This document shows, piece after piece, positions 1 to 8,715 of a stretch of DNA of 64,000 bases. The DNA lies in contig NZ_JOFT01000046.1 in assembly GCF_000725805.1 (NCBI RefSeq), positions 34,050 to 98,049 of the forward strand. The letters run 5' to 3'. The notes below the pieces were generated by a model that ran no database searches, had not been told where the DNA came from, and saw nothing but the letters and a program-made list of their open reading frames with translations. Both the position numbers and the translations under genes were made by a program. Each line of letters starts with the position of its first letter. The stretch's first letter is position 1. The stretch is from Streptomyces xanthophaeus. GTDB lineage: Bacteria > Actinomycetota > Actinomycetes > Streptomycetales > Streptomycetaceae.

Positions 1-664
1 GACCTGGGCCGAGAAGCTGACCTGGACCGGCGGTGACGGCAGCTCGCTGAAGGTCCACCCCACACCGGTCGGCCCGCTGGGCGCCCTCGCCTGCGGGGAG
101 AACACCAACACCCTGGCCCGCTTCACCCTCCTCGCACAGGGCGAACTGGTCCACGCCTCCTGCTACATCGCCCTGCCGGTGGCACCCGCCGACTACGACA
201 TGGCGGACGCCATCGCGGTCCGCACCGCCGCCCACAGCTTCGAGGGCAAGGTCTTCTCCGTCGTGGCCTGCTCCACCATCTCCCCGGAGATCGTGGACGC
301 CGTCGCGGGCGACGACGAGGACGTGCGCCGCATGCTCGCCCGCCCCCGCAGCGCCCTCTCCGGCATCTTCGGCCCCGACGGGCGGCCCGTCACCGAGCCG
401 CTGATCGACACCGAGGGCATCGTGTACGCCGAGATCGACCTGGCCAGGTGCATCCAGCCCAAGCAGATGCACGACATCGTCGGCCACTACAACCGCTTCG
501 ACGTCTTCCAGCTCCACGTCGACAACCGCCCGCAGGCCCCGGTGACCTTCGCGACGGACCCGCCGCCGCCCCCGTCGCCCTTCTCGCTCGCCCCATCCCC
601 TTCCTCTCGAACCGACACCGGAACCGACACCGACACCACAGGCATCACGAAGGAGGACGCATGA
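1..664 (+). CDS. Nitrilase / carbon-nitrogen hydrolase, 5'-truncated by window edge
   Basis: The reading frame is open from the left edge (codons from base 2) and ends with TGA at 662-664; 220 residues are visible, so roughly the first third is missing. The fragment contains GALACGENTNTLARF, which matches the nitrilase catalytic-cysteine block (Cys codon at 92-94), followed by a typical GELVHASCYIALPV strand. Nitrilases hydrolyse nitriles to carboxylic acids and ammonia in the cytoplasm. The last 45 residues are a Pro/Ser/Thr-rich tail, not usual for the family. The stop overlaps the ATG of the gentisate dioxygenase (ATGA), so the genes are translationally coupled, which suggests (inference) that an aromatic nitrile feeds the downstream gentisate route. 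The substrate cannot be read from the fragment. Confidence 0.82.
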   Translation, partial: TWAEKLTWTGGDGSSLKVHPTPVGPLGALACGENTNTLARFTLLAQGELVHASCYIALPVAPADYDMADAIAVRTAAHSFEGKVFSVVACSTISPEIVDAVAGDDEDVRRMLARPRSALSGIFGPDGRPVTEPLIDTEGIVYAEIDLARCIQPKQMHDIVGHYNRFDVFQLHVDNRPQAPVTFATDPPPPPSPFSLAPSPSSRTDTGTDTDTTGITKEDA

Positions 665-1773
665 CCACCGAGTACGACGACAGCCGACTGGGCCGAGCCC
701 GGGTGTCCGACTCGCCCGAACTCACCGCGTTCTACGGCGAACTCGCCCAGCTCGAAGCCGGCGCGCTGTGGACCGTGGCCAACGACATCGAGCCCTGGTA
801 CCCGCAGCCGAAGTCCGTACCCGTCCTGTGGCGCTACAGCGAACTGCGGCCGCTGGTCCGCAAGGCCCTCGACCTGGTCAAGGCCGACGACGCCGGCCGC
901 CGCGTCGTGATGCTCGTCAACCCCGGCCGCAAGGACGTCAGCGCCGCCGTGGGACTCCTCTACACCGGCCTGCAGATCATGGGCCCCGGTGAGGCGATGA
1001 CCGCCCACCGCCACCAGGCGGCCGCGCTGCGCTTCGTCCATGAGGGCACCGGCGCCTGGACGATCGTCGACGGGCAGAAGCTGCGGGTCGGCCCCGGCGA
1101 CTTCGCGATCACCCCCAACGGCACCTGGCACGAGCACGGCAACGAGGCCGACGACGCCCCCGTCATCTGGCAGGACGGCCTCGACATCCCGCTCGTCAAC
1201 GCCCTGGACGCCGGGTTCTACGAGGTCCACCCCGAGCTGTACCAGACCCCGGGAAAGGTCATCAACTCCTCCGTGCTCACCTACGGTGCGAACCTGCTGC
1301 CGTACGGCGTGGAGAAGTGGACCCGCCCGTACTCGCCGCTGCTCGCCTTCCCCTGGGAGCCCACCTACGCGGCCCTGCAGGGCCTCGCCAAGGCCACCGA
1401 GGGTTCCCCGTACGACGGCGTCATAGCCGAGTACACCAACCCGGTCACCGGCGGCTCCGTCATGCCGACCATGGGCGCCCACATGCAGCTCCTGCGCCCC
1501 GGCCAGGCCACCCGGGCGCACCGCCACACCGGATCGGTGATCTACACCGCGGCCAAGGGGCGCGGTGTCTCGGTGATCGCCGGACAGCGCTTCGAGTGGC
1601 AGCAGGGCGACATGTTCTGCGTGCCCTCCTGGGCCTGGCACGAACACCGCAACCTCGACGAGTCCGAGGACGCCTGCCTGTTCTCCTTCAACGACTTCCC
1701 CGTCATGCGCTCGCTCGGCTTCCACCGCGAAGAGGCGTACACCGACAACGGCGGGCACCAGCCCACCGCCTGA
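661..1773 (+). CDS. Gentisate 1,2-dioxygenase (double-cupin ring-cleavage enzyme)
   Basis: A 370-residue cupin protein, the usual size for gentisate 1,2-dioxygenase, an Fe(II) enzyme that opens gentisate to maleylpyruvate. The first cupin has the metal-binding histidines in TAHRHQ (H116, H118) and TWHEHG (H157, H159); the second cupin repeats the pattern (RAHRHTGS ... WAWHEHRN). The ATG at 661 overlaps the nitrilase stop; earlier in-frame starts lie inside the nitrilase gene and are rejected. The next genes encode a fumarylacetoacetase-family hydrolase and a maleate isomerase, which together complete the pathway to central metabolites and support the assignment. A related 1-hydroxy-2-naphthoate or salicylate dioxygenase cannot be excluded from sequence alone. 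Confidence 0.85.
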   Translation: MTTEYDDSRLGRARVSDSPELTAFYGELAQLEAGALWTVANDIEPWYPQPKSVPVLWRYSELRPLVRKALDLVKADDAGRRVVMLVNPGRKDVSAAVGLLYTGLQIMGPGEAMTAHRHQAAALRFVHEGTGAWTIVDGQKLRVGPGDFAITPNGTWHEHGNEADDAPVIWQDGLDIPLVNALDAGFYEVHPELYQTPGKVINSSVLTYGANLLPYGVEKWTRPYSPLLAFPWEPTYAALQGLAKATEGSPYDGVIAEYTNPVTGGSVMPTMGAHMQLLRPGQATRAHRHTGSVIYTAAKGRGVSVIAGQRFEWQQGDMFCVPSWAWHEHRNLDESEDACLFSFNDFPVMRSLGFHREEAYTDNGGHQPTA

Positions 1774-1892
1774 ACCGCTCCGCCGCCCCGGACGCCGCCG
1801 GCCCTGACACCGGCGCCGGTGCGGCGGAGCACCGCCCCTCCCCTTCGCACCGTCCCCGTGCGCACCTTTCCCCTCGAACGCTAGGAGCCCCC

Positions 1893-2798
1893 ATGCGGCT
1901 GGTCAGCTACACCCTCAACGACGCCCCCGTACGTCTCGGGGCGCAGGTCGACGACCTCGTGGTCGACCTCGCCACCCTGGCCGATCAGGCCGGCGTGGAA
2001 CTGCCCCTGGACCTGCTCTCCTTCATCCTGGCCGGCGCCGCCGCCCAGGACACCGCGCGCGGCCTGCTGGCCGCCGGACCCGCGGCCTGGCCCGCAGAGG
2101 CCGTGCACCCGATGGAGACCGTCTCCCTGCGCGCCCCGCTGCGCCCCGGCAAGATCATCGGGGTCGGGCTGAACTACGTCGAGCACGTGGAGGAGTCCAG
2201 CCGCAGCCTGGACACCGACAAGGAGCGGCCCACGCGCCCCGTGCTCTTCAGCAAGCCCGCCACCGCCGTCACCGGCCCCGGCGCACCCATCCTGCACAAC
2301 GCCGACCTCACCACCCAGCTGGACTGGGAGTGCGAACTCGCCGTCGTCATCGGCCGCACCGCCTTCCGCGTGAGCGAGGAGGACGCGTACGACCACATCT
2401 TCGGCTTCAGCATCGTCAACGACATCAGCGCCCGCGACCAGCGCCGCTCCGGCCAGTGGTTCTTCTCCAAGGGCCAGGACTCCTACGCCCCCTTCGGCCC
2501 CGCGGTCGTCACGGCCGACGCCATACCGGACCCGATGGACCTCGACCTCTCGCTGCGCGTCAACGGCGTCACCAAGCAGAAGTCGAACACCCGCCACATG
2601 CTCTTCCCCATCGCCCGCCTCATCGCCGACATCTCCTCCGGCGTCACCCTGGAGCCCGGGGACGTCATCGCCACCGGATCGCCCGCGGGCGTCGGCGCCG
2701 GCATGGTCCCGCCCGAGTTCCTGCACCCCGGTGACACCGTCGAGGCCACCGTCGAAGGCATCGGCACCCTGACCAACCCCGTCGTCGACGCCCGCTGA
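1893..2798 (+). CDS. Fumarylacetoacetate hydrolase family protein (likely maleylpyruvate/fumarylpyruvate hydrolase)
   Basis: A 301-residue FAH-fold hydrolase. Visible family blocks are KIIGVGLNYVEHVEES, the metal-binding acidic run around LDWECELAVVIG, FSIVNDISARD, and the C-terminal GDVIATGSPAGVG. The enzyme uses a divalent cation to cleave the C-C bond of a beta-diketo acid. In gentisate catabolism it would split the ring-cleavage product to pyruvate plus a C4 dicarboxylate. ATG at 1893 follows an AGGAG-like site (1883-1887). The gene follows the dioxygenase after 119 bases and precedes the maleate isomerase by 8 bases. No glutathione or mycothiol maleylpyruvate isomerase is present, so direct hydrolysis to maleate plus pyruvate, followed by the next enzyme, is the most economical reading (inference). 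Confidence 0.85.
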   Translation: MRLVSYTLNDAPVRLGAQVDDLVVDLATLADQAGVELPLDLLSFILAGAAAQDTARGLLAAGPAAWPAEAVHPMETVSLRAPLRPGKIIGVGLNYVEHVEESSRSLDTDKERPTRPVLFSKPATAVTGPGAPILHNADLTTQLDWECELAVVIGRTAFRVSEEDAYDHIFGFSIVNDISARDQRRSGQWFFSKGQDSYAPFGPAVVTADAIPDPMDLDLSLRVNGVTKQKSNTRHMLFPIARLIADISSGVTLEPGDVIATGSPAGVGAGMVPPEFLHPGDTVEATVEGIGTLTNPVVDAR

Positions 2799-2806
2799 GG
2801 AGCGAC

Positions 2807-3610
2807 ATGTCCCCCCGCACCCCCCGTACCTACCGCATCGGCCAGATCGTGCCGAGCTCCAACGTCACCATGGAGACCGAGGTCCCCGCGATCCTGCGCG
2901 CCCGGGAGACCGTCGCGCCGGAACGCTTCACCTTCCACTCCAGCCGGATGCGGATGACCCACGTCACCCCGGAACAGCTCAGGGCCATGGACGCCGACTC
3001 GGACCGCTGCGCCGTCGAGCTCTCCGACGCACACGTGGACGTCCTGGGCTACGCCTGCCTGGTGGCCATCATGAGCATGGGGCTCGGCTACCACCGCACC
3101 TCAGAGGAACGCCTGCACGTCCGCACCGTGGAGAACGGCGCCCCCGCCCCCGTCGTCACCAGCGCCGGAGCCCTCGTGCACGGGCTGCACACCCTCAAGG
3201 CGAAGAAGATCGCCCTGATCGCCCCGTACATGCGCCCGCTGACGAGGACCGTCGTCGACTACCTCACCCACGAGGGCATCGAGGTGCTCGACTACCAGGC
3301 GCTGGAGATCCCCGACAACCTCGAAGTCGCCGCACACGACCCCGCACGCCTCCCCGGCCTCGCCCAGGCCCTCGACCACGCCGACGCCGATGCCTTCGTG
3401 CTCTCCGCCTGCGTCCAGATGCCCTCACTGGGCGCCATCGAGGAAGCCGAACAGCTCCTCGGCAAGCCCGTCGTCTCGGCCGCCGTGTGCACCGCCCACC
3501 AGATGCTGCGCGCCCTGGACCTCCCGGCCGTGGCCCCCGGCGCGGGCCACCTCCTGTCCGGCGCCTACGCGCAGTCGCCGCCGGTGCGGCAGTCGCCCAC
3601 CGCGCCGTGA
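2807..3610 (+). CDS. Maleate cis-trans isomerase (Asp/Glu racemase superfamily)
   Basis: A 267-residue protein of the maleate isomerase/arylmalonate decarboxylase family. It opens with YRIGQIVPSSNVTMETEVPA, the typical IGxIVPSSN substrate-binding loop, and carries the two catalytic cysteines of the family at C84 (GYACLVAIMS) and C202 (VLSACVQMPSL). The reaction converts maleate to fumarate without cofactor. Its position 8 bases after the FAH-family gene makes sense if ring cleavage and direct hydrolysis yield maleate plus pyruvate; this enzyme would then deliver fumarate to the TCA cycle. Start ATG 2807 has a GAGGAGCG site just upstream, overlapping the end of the previous gene. Arylmalonate decarboxylase is the alternative but fits the neighbours less well. 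Confidence 0.83.
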   Translation: MSPRTPRTYRIGQIVPSSNVTMETEVPAILRARETVAPERFTFHSSRMRMTHVTPEQLRAMDADSDRCAVELSDAHVDVLGYACLVAIMSMGLGYHRTSEERLHVRTVENGAPAPVVTSAGALVHGLHTLKAKKIALIAPYMRPLTRTVVDYLTHEGIEVLDYQALEIPDNLEVAAHDPARLPGLAQALDHADADAFVLSACVQMPSLGAIEEAEQLLGKPVVSAAVCTAHQMLRALDLPAVAPGAGHLLSGAYAQSPPVRQSPTAP

Positions 3611-3722
3611 CGCCGCCGCGCCGCCCCGTCGTCGGCCGTCCGGCCCGCCGTGACCTGGACCTGGACGGTGTCCCGTCCGCCGGGCTCGGTAGGATCGCGA
3701 CCGCAGACGACGGAAGGCGATC

Positions 3723-4553
3723 ATGGCGGACAGTCCCCTCAGGCCCAGCTCGTTGATCAACACGGTCTACGGGGCGTTCGCGCGCCGCCTCGGCGGCTGG
3801 ATCTCCGTCGCCGACCTGATCACCCTGATGTCCGAGCTGGACGTCGACGGCCCGGCGGCGCGCTCGGCGATCTCCCGGCTCAAGAAGAAGGGCGTCCTCG
3901 AACCGGAACGCCGCGGCGCCACCGGCTACCGGCTCAGCCCGGCCGCGCACCCCGTGTTCGACGAGGGCGACCGGCGCATCTTCGGCAGCCTGGAACCGGC
4001 GAAGCTCAGCGACGGCTGGGCGATGGCCGTCTTCTCCGTACCGGAGTCCGAGCGCTCGTACCGCTACCAGCTGCGCACCCGGCTGACCTGGCTCGGCTTC
4101 GGCAACATCGCCCCCGGCGTGTGGCTGGCACCCGGCCGGCTCCTCGGCGACGCCCGCGACATGCTCGTCCGGCGCGGGCTCAGCGAGTACGTCCACCTGT
4201 TCGCCGCGGACTACGCCGCCTTCAGCGACCTGCCCGGGACGGTCAGCTCGTGGTGGGACTTCCCGGCGATCCAGGACCAGTACGCCACGTTCACCGACGC
4301 CTACGGTCCCGTCGCCGCGGGACTCGCGCAGCAGCCCGAGACCGACGGCGCCGAGGCCTTCCGCCACTACGTGCCCATGCTCACCCAATGGCGCCGGCTG
4401 CCCTACCTCGACCCCGGTCTGCCGAGCGAGCTGCTTCCGCCGGACTGGAACGCGGTGGCCGCGCGCCAGATGTTCCAGCAGCTCCACGAGGTGCTCGCCA
4501 CGCCGAGCCTGCGGCACGTACAGCAGGTCACCGGCCTGGAAGAGACCGCTTAG
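3723..4553 (+). CDS. PaaX family transcriptional regulator
   Basis: A 276-residue protein with the PaaX layout: N-terminal winged helix (ARRLGGWISVADLITLMSEL, then AARSAISRLKKKGVLEPER as recognition region), a central PaaX domain (WAMAVFSVPESERSYRYQLR; WLGFGNIAPGVWLAPG) and the C-terminal PaaX_C part. Family members repress aromatic-acid operons and are released by CoA thioesters or other intermediates. It lies 112 bases downstream of the gentisate-type operon on the same strand and is its likely local regulator (inference). Its stop (4551-4553) overlaps the stop of the convergent LAL regulator by four bases. A -10-like TAGGAT precedes it near 3690. Confidence 0.85.
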   Translation: MADSPLRPSSLINTVYGAFARRLGGWISVADLITLMSELDVDGPAARSAISRLKKKGVLEPERRGATGYRLSPAAHPVFDEGDRRIFGSLEPAKLSDGWAMAVFSVPESERSYRYQLRTRLTWLGFGNIAPGVWLAPGRLLGDARDMLVRRGLSEYVHLFAADYAAFSDLPGTVSSWWDFPAIQDQYATFTDAYGPVAAGLAQQPETDGAEAFRHYVPMLTQWRRLPYLDPGLPSELLPPDWNAVAARQMFQQLHEVLATPSLRHVQQVTGLEETA

Positions 4554-7279
4554 GGCGCGTCGGCGCGGTCCACCAGGCGGGCCAGGTCGAGCCGGGAACG
4601 GACGCCCAGGAGGGCGAAGACGTTCCGCAGGTGGTGGTCGACGGTGCGGGTGCTGAGCGAGAGCCGGCTCGCCACCTCCCGGTTCGTCGCACCCTGAGCC
4701 ACGCACCGGGCGATGCGCTGCTGCTGCGGAGTCAGCCGGACCAGCGGCCCGGTGCCGCCGTCCACCGGTACCGCCTCGCCCGCGGCCCGCAGTTCCCCCG
4801 AGGCCCGCTCGGCCCAGACCCGGGCGCCGCAGCGTTCGAAGGCGACCAGGGCGTCGCGCAAGGGCCCGCGCGCCTCCCGGGTCCTGCGCTGCCTGCGCAG
4901 CCACTGCCCGTACAGCAGTCGGGTACGGGCGCCTTCGAAGGCGCCACCCGCCCCGGCGTGATGGGCGAGCGCCTCCTGGTACCGGGCCGCGGCCTCCTGG
5001 CCGGGCGCCAGCAGGGCCCGGCAGCGGGCCAACTGGGCAGGGGCCTGCGGGTCGGCGGTCGCGGCGGTCCACATCGCGAACTCCTCGACCGCCGCCACTG
5101 CCGCGGGCCGGTCCCCTCCGCCCGCGAGCACCGCGGCCTCCACGAAGCAGGGCACCAGCAGCATCCGGGCCGCGAAGTGACCGCGCAGTGGCCCGGGACC
5201 GACCAGCGGAAGGAGCCGTGCGGCGGCCTCAGCGGATCTACCGCCGGCCAGGTCAGCGCGGGCGAGCGCCCAGGTGACGAGGGTCGCGGCCTGGGCGAGG
5301 CCGTGCGGACCGGCCACCGACGCCACGGCCCGCGCATGCTCGGCACACGAGGCAGCACCCTCCTCCACGGAGGCCGTGAGGGCCAGTACGGCGTGCAGAT
5401 CGGCCGCCTTGTTCCGCTGGCCGAGCCGGTGGGCGGCCGGCAGCCCCTCCTCGGCATGGGCGCGGGCGCGCGCGTGCCGGCCCGCCCGCAGTTCGGCGTA
5501 CGCGAGGTGCTCCAGCACCTGCGGCAGCAGCGACTCCGGCCCGTGGACGCGGACGGCGGCCAGCGCCCGGGCTCCGGCCCGGCATGCCGCGTCGATCTCA
5601 CCGAGGACGAGCGAGGCTCCCGCCGTGCGCAGCAGCGCGGCCGCATCGGCGGCGGCCTCGGAGCCGGGCCGGTCGCGCAGCAGCTCCAGGCCCTCCCGCC
5701 GCAGCCCCTCGCCGAACACCGCGCACAGCCCCGCCCGGTACCGCTCCAGCGCCGGGTCGGGCTGCGGCGCCGGTATCCGGCGGAGCGCGTCGAGGCAGGC
5801 GGGCACGTCCCCCATGGCCCAGGCGGCCTCCGTCGCGCCCAGCAGGGCCTGCACGGCCCGCTCGGCATCGGACGGGGCGAGCAGCGCCGATGCCGTGAGC
5901 AACGCCTCCCGGGCGTCGGCCACCGGCCCGTCGCGCAGGGCGAGGAGCCCGCGCACGTGGTGGGCGCGACCGGGCGCCGGGACGATGCGCACCTGGGCCA
6001 GCAGGTCGCGGGCCCTGGCCGGGTCCCCGCCGAGCCAGGCCTGCTCCGCCGCGGCGGCCAGCCGGGCGCCGCGCAAGGCCTCGTCGGGAGAGAGCAGCGC
6101 GGAGCGCGCCAGCGCCACGGACCGCTCCGCGTACGGCCGGGGGGCGACGGCTGCCCGTACCAGCGCCCGGGCCAGCGCCGGATCGGGGCCGTCCGCCGCA
6201 CAGGCCAGCTGGACCAGACGCGGCAGCGTGCGGTCCGGGCCGTCGAGGAGCGTGGCCAGCAGCAGGTGTGCGGCGCGGCGGCGGGCGAGCGGGGTGCGGC
6301 GCAGGAGCGCGGTGCGCAGCAGCGGATGGGCGAAGCGGATCCGTACGCCGTCGTCGTACACGGCGCCCGCCCGCTCGGCGGGTTCCAGCAGGCCGGGGTC
6401 GAGCCCGGCCGCCTGCCCGGCGCGGGTCAGCAGGGCTGGATCCGCTCCCGAGCCGTGGGGTTCGTGCTCCTGCGCTGCGGCGGCGAAGAGCAGCAACAGG
6501 CGGGTGTCCCCGGGCAACGGGTCGAGGAGGGCCGTGTACGACTCCAGCAAGCGCTCGGTCCCCGGCAGCGGGCGGGGGAGGGGGGCTCGCCCGGCCGACT
6601 GCTCCGGGGTGAGCCGGCCGGCCGCCGCACTGAGGACCAGCGGATTCCCGGCAGCCTCGCGCCGCAGTTCCTCCCGTACGGCGGGAGCGGCCCGGCCGTC
6701 GGTGAGCCGGTCGATGAGGGCGGTCGCGGCGTGGTCGTCGAGCGGGCCGAGCCGAAGGCGGGCGAGCCCGCCCAAGTGGGCGTCCTCGCGCAGGTGCTGG
6801 CCTTCGGTCAGGAGTACGCAGACCCTGTGGCCCGGTTCGAGCCGTCGGGCGGCGAAGCCGAGCGCGGCTCGGGAGTCGCGGTCCCAGAGATGGACGTCGT
6901 CGACGCAGACCAGCAGCGGACGGCGCGCTCCGAGGGTGTGGAGCAGACCGAGGAGCGCGGTGGGCGCGAGGCCGGGACGCAGGGCGTCGGCGGCCTGCGC
7001 GGGCAGCAGCCCGGGGGCCGAGCAGAACAGGGCGTGCAGACCGCTGTAGGGCAGCGGCCGTTCGGCGGGCGCGGCGCACGCGTACAGCACGGGCCCGTCG
7101 CCGTAGCCGTCCATGGCGTGCCGCACGAGGGCGGTCCGGCCGAGGCCGGGTAGTGCTTCGAGTACGAGCGTGCTGCCGCGCCCGTGTCCCAGGTGGCTCA
7201 CCAGGGTGTCCAGGGCGGCGAGTTCACTGCTCCGGCCGTAGAGCGGGGGCGGCTTGCGCACGGTCTTCGATGAGGTCAC
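4550..7279 (-). CDS. Large ATP-binding LuxR-family regulator (LAL)
   Basis: A 909-residue protein with an N-terminal AAA/STAND ATPase module, a long helical middle part with TPR-like repeats, and a C-terminal LuxR/GerE helix-turn-helix (TPQQQRIARCVAQGATNREV ... STRTVDHHLRNVFALLGV, about residues 848-900). LAL regulators are cytoplasmic activators common in Streptomyces clusters. The Walker A is EALPGLGRTALV (about 41-52), with Arg where the usual Lys would be; a Walker B-like LLVCVDDVHLWD follows near 120. The GTG start at 7279 is the first start giving the full ATPase. It is transcribed toward the PaaX gene and its target is unknown; the secreted esterase behind it is one possibility. Confidence 0.85.
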   Translation of the reverse strand: MTSSKTVRKPPPLYGRSSELAALDTLVSHLGHGRGSTLVLEALPGLGRTALVRHAMDGYGDGPVLYACAAPAERPLPYSGLHALFCSAPGLLPAQAADALRPGLAPTALLGLLHTLGARRPLLVCVDDVHLWDRDSRAALGFAARRLEPGHRVCVLLTEGQHLREDAHLGGLARLRLGPLDDHAATALIDRLTDGRAAPAVREELRREAAGNPLVLSAAAGRLTPEQSAGRAPLPRPLPGTERLLESYTALLDPLPGDTRLLLLFAAAAQEHEPHGSGADPALLTRAGQAAGLDPGLLEPAERAGAVYDDGVRIRFAHPLLRTALLRRTPLARRRAAHLLLATLLDGPDRTLPRLVQLACAADGPDPALARALVRAAVAPRPYAERSVALARSALLSPDEALRGARLAAAAEQAWLGGDPARARDLLAQVRIVPAPGRAHHVRGLLALRDGPVADAREALLTASALLAPSDAERAVQALLGATEAAWAMGDVPACLDALRRIPAPQPDPALERYRAGLCAVFGEGLRREGLELLRDRPGSEAAADAAALLRTAGASLVLGEIDAACRAGARALAAVRVHGPESLLPQVLEHLAYAELRAGRHARARAHAEEGLPAAHRLGQRNKAADLHAVLALTASVEEGAASCAEHARAVASVAGPHGLAQAATLVTWALARADLAGGRSAEAAARLLPLVGPGPLRGHFAARMLLVPCFVEAAVLAGGGDRPAAVAAVEEFAMWTAATADPQAPAQLARCRALLAPGQEAAARYQEALAHHAGAGGAFEGARTRLLYGQWLRRQRRTREARGPLRDALVAFERCGARVWAERASGELRAAGEAVPVDGGTGPLVRLTPQQQRIARCVAQGATNREVASRLSLSTRTVDHHLRNVFALLGVRSRLDLARLVDRADAP

Positions 7280-7431
7280 GGCCGTGTACGTTACTTCCGC
7301 GTAACGGGGCCCGGAAGCCTCGCGTCCATCCGTGACGCGGCGGCCGCGGACGTACTGGACCGGCTCCCAACGAGACGAGCCCCGCGCTGTGCGGGGACAC
7401 AGGCCCTCCGCGCCCCAGCCCCCGTACGGCA

Positions 7432-7476
7432 GTTGCCGGTGGCTCCGCGCGCGTCCGCGGCGCTGCCACCGGCAAC
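7432..7476 (-). terminator. Hairpin terminator downstream of the cutinase-like gene
   Basis: Twelve-base perfect inverted repeat (GTTGCCGGTGGC at 7432-7443 and its complement at 7465-7476) with a 21-base, GC-rich loop, just beyond the stop of the minus-strand esterase at 7490. No U-tract, as is common in Streptomyces. Confidence 0.6.
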
Positions 7477-7489
7477 CGGCCGGCAGGGA

Positions 7490-8410
7490 TCAGGAGGTGT
7501 GCGGGCAGGTGCCGCGGTACTCCTCGATGGTCAGGCTCGGGCGCGGCAGCGGGCAGAGGAACTGCTCGTAGCGGGTGTCGTTGTCGATGAACCGCTTCAG
7601 CCAGGAGAGGCTGTACTTGGCGATGGTCGTGTCCGAGGTGTTCGGGGTGAAGTGCGTGGCGCCGTTGAGCTCCAGGTACGCCTTGTCGAGGGTGCTGGGC
7701 AACGAGGTGTAGAAGGGCTCCGAGTGCGTGGCGACGGGGGCGACGGTGTCCCCGTCGGCGCCCACCACCAGAGTGGGCGTCCGCACCTCGGACCACGACT
7801 TGTCGGTGTTCCATCCGGTCAGCGGGATCGCCGCCTGCAGCGACGGGCGCGCCTTGGCGGCCTCCAGGGCTCCGCCCCCGCCCATGGAGTGGCCCATGAC
7901 GCCGAGGCGCGTGCTGTCGATCCGGCTGCGGACGGAGCTGCGCCCGGTCAGGTAGTCGAGCGCCGCGAGGAGCTGCTCGCCCCGGCTCGCGGGCTGGTCG
8001 TACCGGGTGTTGGTGTCGATCGTGAAGACGACGAAGCCCTGTGAGGCGAGGCGGGGACCGAGCCAGGCGATGCTGGACTGGTCCGCGGTGAAACCGGGCG
8101 AGACGGCGATGGCCCCGAAGGTGCCGTCCGCGGTGGAGGTCGGGTAGTAGATGGTGCCGCCGCCGAAGCCCGAGACGCTCAGCGAGGAGACGCTGGTCTG
8201 GCCGACGGAGTAGGAACCGCGGGAGGCCTCGATGCTCGCGACGGTGGGGGCGGGACCGCGTTCGTACGGGTTGTCGGCGGCGTTGGCGCTCGGCATCAGC
8301 GCCGTGAACAGGGCGCCGGCCAGCAGGGCCGACGCCAGGCCCGACCGGACCGTACGCGAGCGGCCCGTTGCGGCGGGCCGGCGGAGCGGGAGGAGGGGGA
8401 GCTGTCGCAC
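7490..8410 (-). CDS. Secreted cutinase / polyester-hydrolase-like alpha/beta hydrolase
   Basis: A 306-residue exported alpha/beta hydrolase. GTG at 8410 is chosen because GAGAGGA stands 7 bases upstream and the protein then starts with a normal signal peptide (basic start, hydrophobic [15 protein letters not shown], cleavage near SANA-AD at about 44). The fold is that of actinobacterial cutinases and PET hydrolases: GHSMG nucleophile (S175), acid in DGDTVAP (D221), histidine in GATHFTPN (H253), oxyanion residues F107 and M176, Trp in LTGWNTD (W200), and a C-terminal cysteine pair (C286, C302) for the conserved disulfide. Family members hydrolyse cutin, triglycerides and synthetic polyesters outside the cell. 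Activity on PET is inference from family membership only. Confidence 0.85.
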   Translation of the reverse strand: MRQLPLLPLRRPAATGRSRTVRSGLASALLAGALFTALMPSANAADNPYERGPAPTVASIEASRGSYSVGQTSVSSLSVSGFGGGTIYYPTSTADGTFGAIAVSPGFTADQSSIAWLGPRLASQGFVVFTIDTNTRYDQPASRGEQLLAALDYLTGRSSVRSRIDSTRLGVMGHSMGGGGALEAAKARPSLQAAIPLTGWNTDKSWSEVRTPTLVVGADGDTVAPVATHSEPFYTSLPSTLDKAYLELNGATHFTPNTSDTTIAKYSLSWLKRFIDNDTRYEQFLCPLPRPSLTIEEYRGTCPHTS

Positions 8411-8647
8411 GGGGGGTCCTCTCGGCTGTGGGGGAGCCACGCCGGAGGGGGGATCGAGGACGGCGGTCCTCGGCGGTCCTCGGCTGTCGGGCGCCCCGGG
8501 TGGCTGCCGCCGGGTGAGCCGGCGGTAGGCACACGGTGGCGGCGGACCCGGTGCGCACACATCGGCAAGTTCACCGGTTCCCCGGGCGCGGACGGCCGGC
8601 CGGGCCGGGGCGGTCACCCCGGCCGGACCGGAGGTGCGCACGTGCCG

Positions 8648-8681
8648 GGGCCCTCCAGGCAGGACGTCGCCTGGAGGGCCC
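8648..8681 (-). terminator. Hairpin terminator downstream of the LAxTG protein gene
   Basis: Thirteen-base perfect stem (GGGCCCTCCAGGC at 8648-8660, complement at 8669-8681) with an 8-base loop, 35 bases beyond the stop codon of the minus-strand gene ending at 8716. The rest of the gap 8411-8715 holds the esterase promoter region and no further gene. Confidence 0.65.
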
Positions 8682-8715
8682 TTCACTTCGCTTGCTGCGG
8701 GCGGCTGTTCGGACC

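Noticed and set aside
3650..7153. Plus-strand open frame of about 1170 codons
   Set aside because: It runs through the PaaX gene out of frame and antisense to the LAL regulator; no family similarity.
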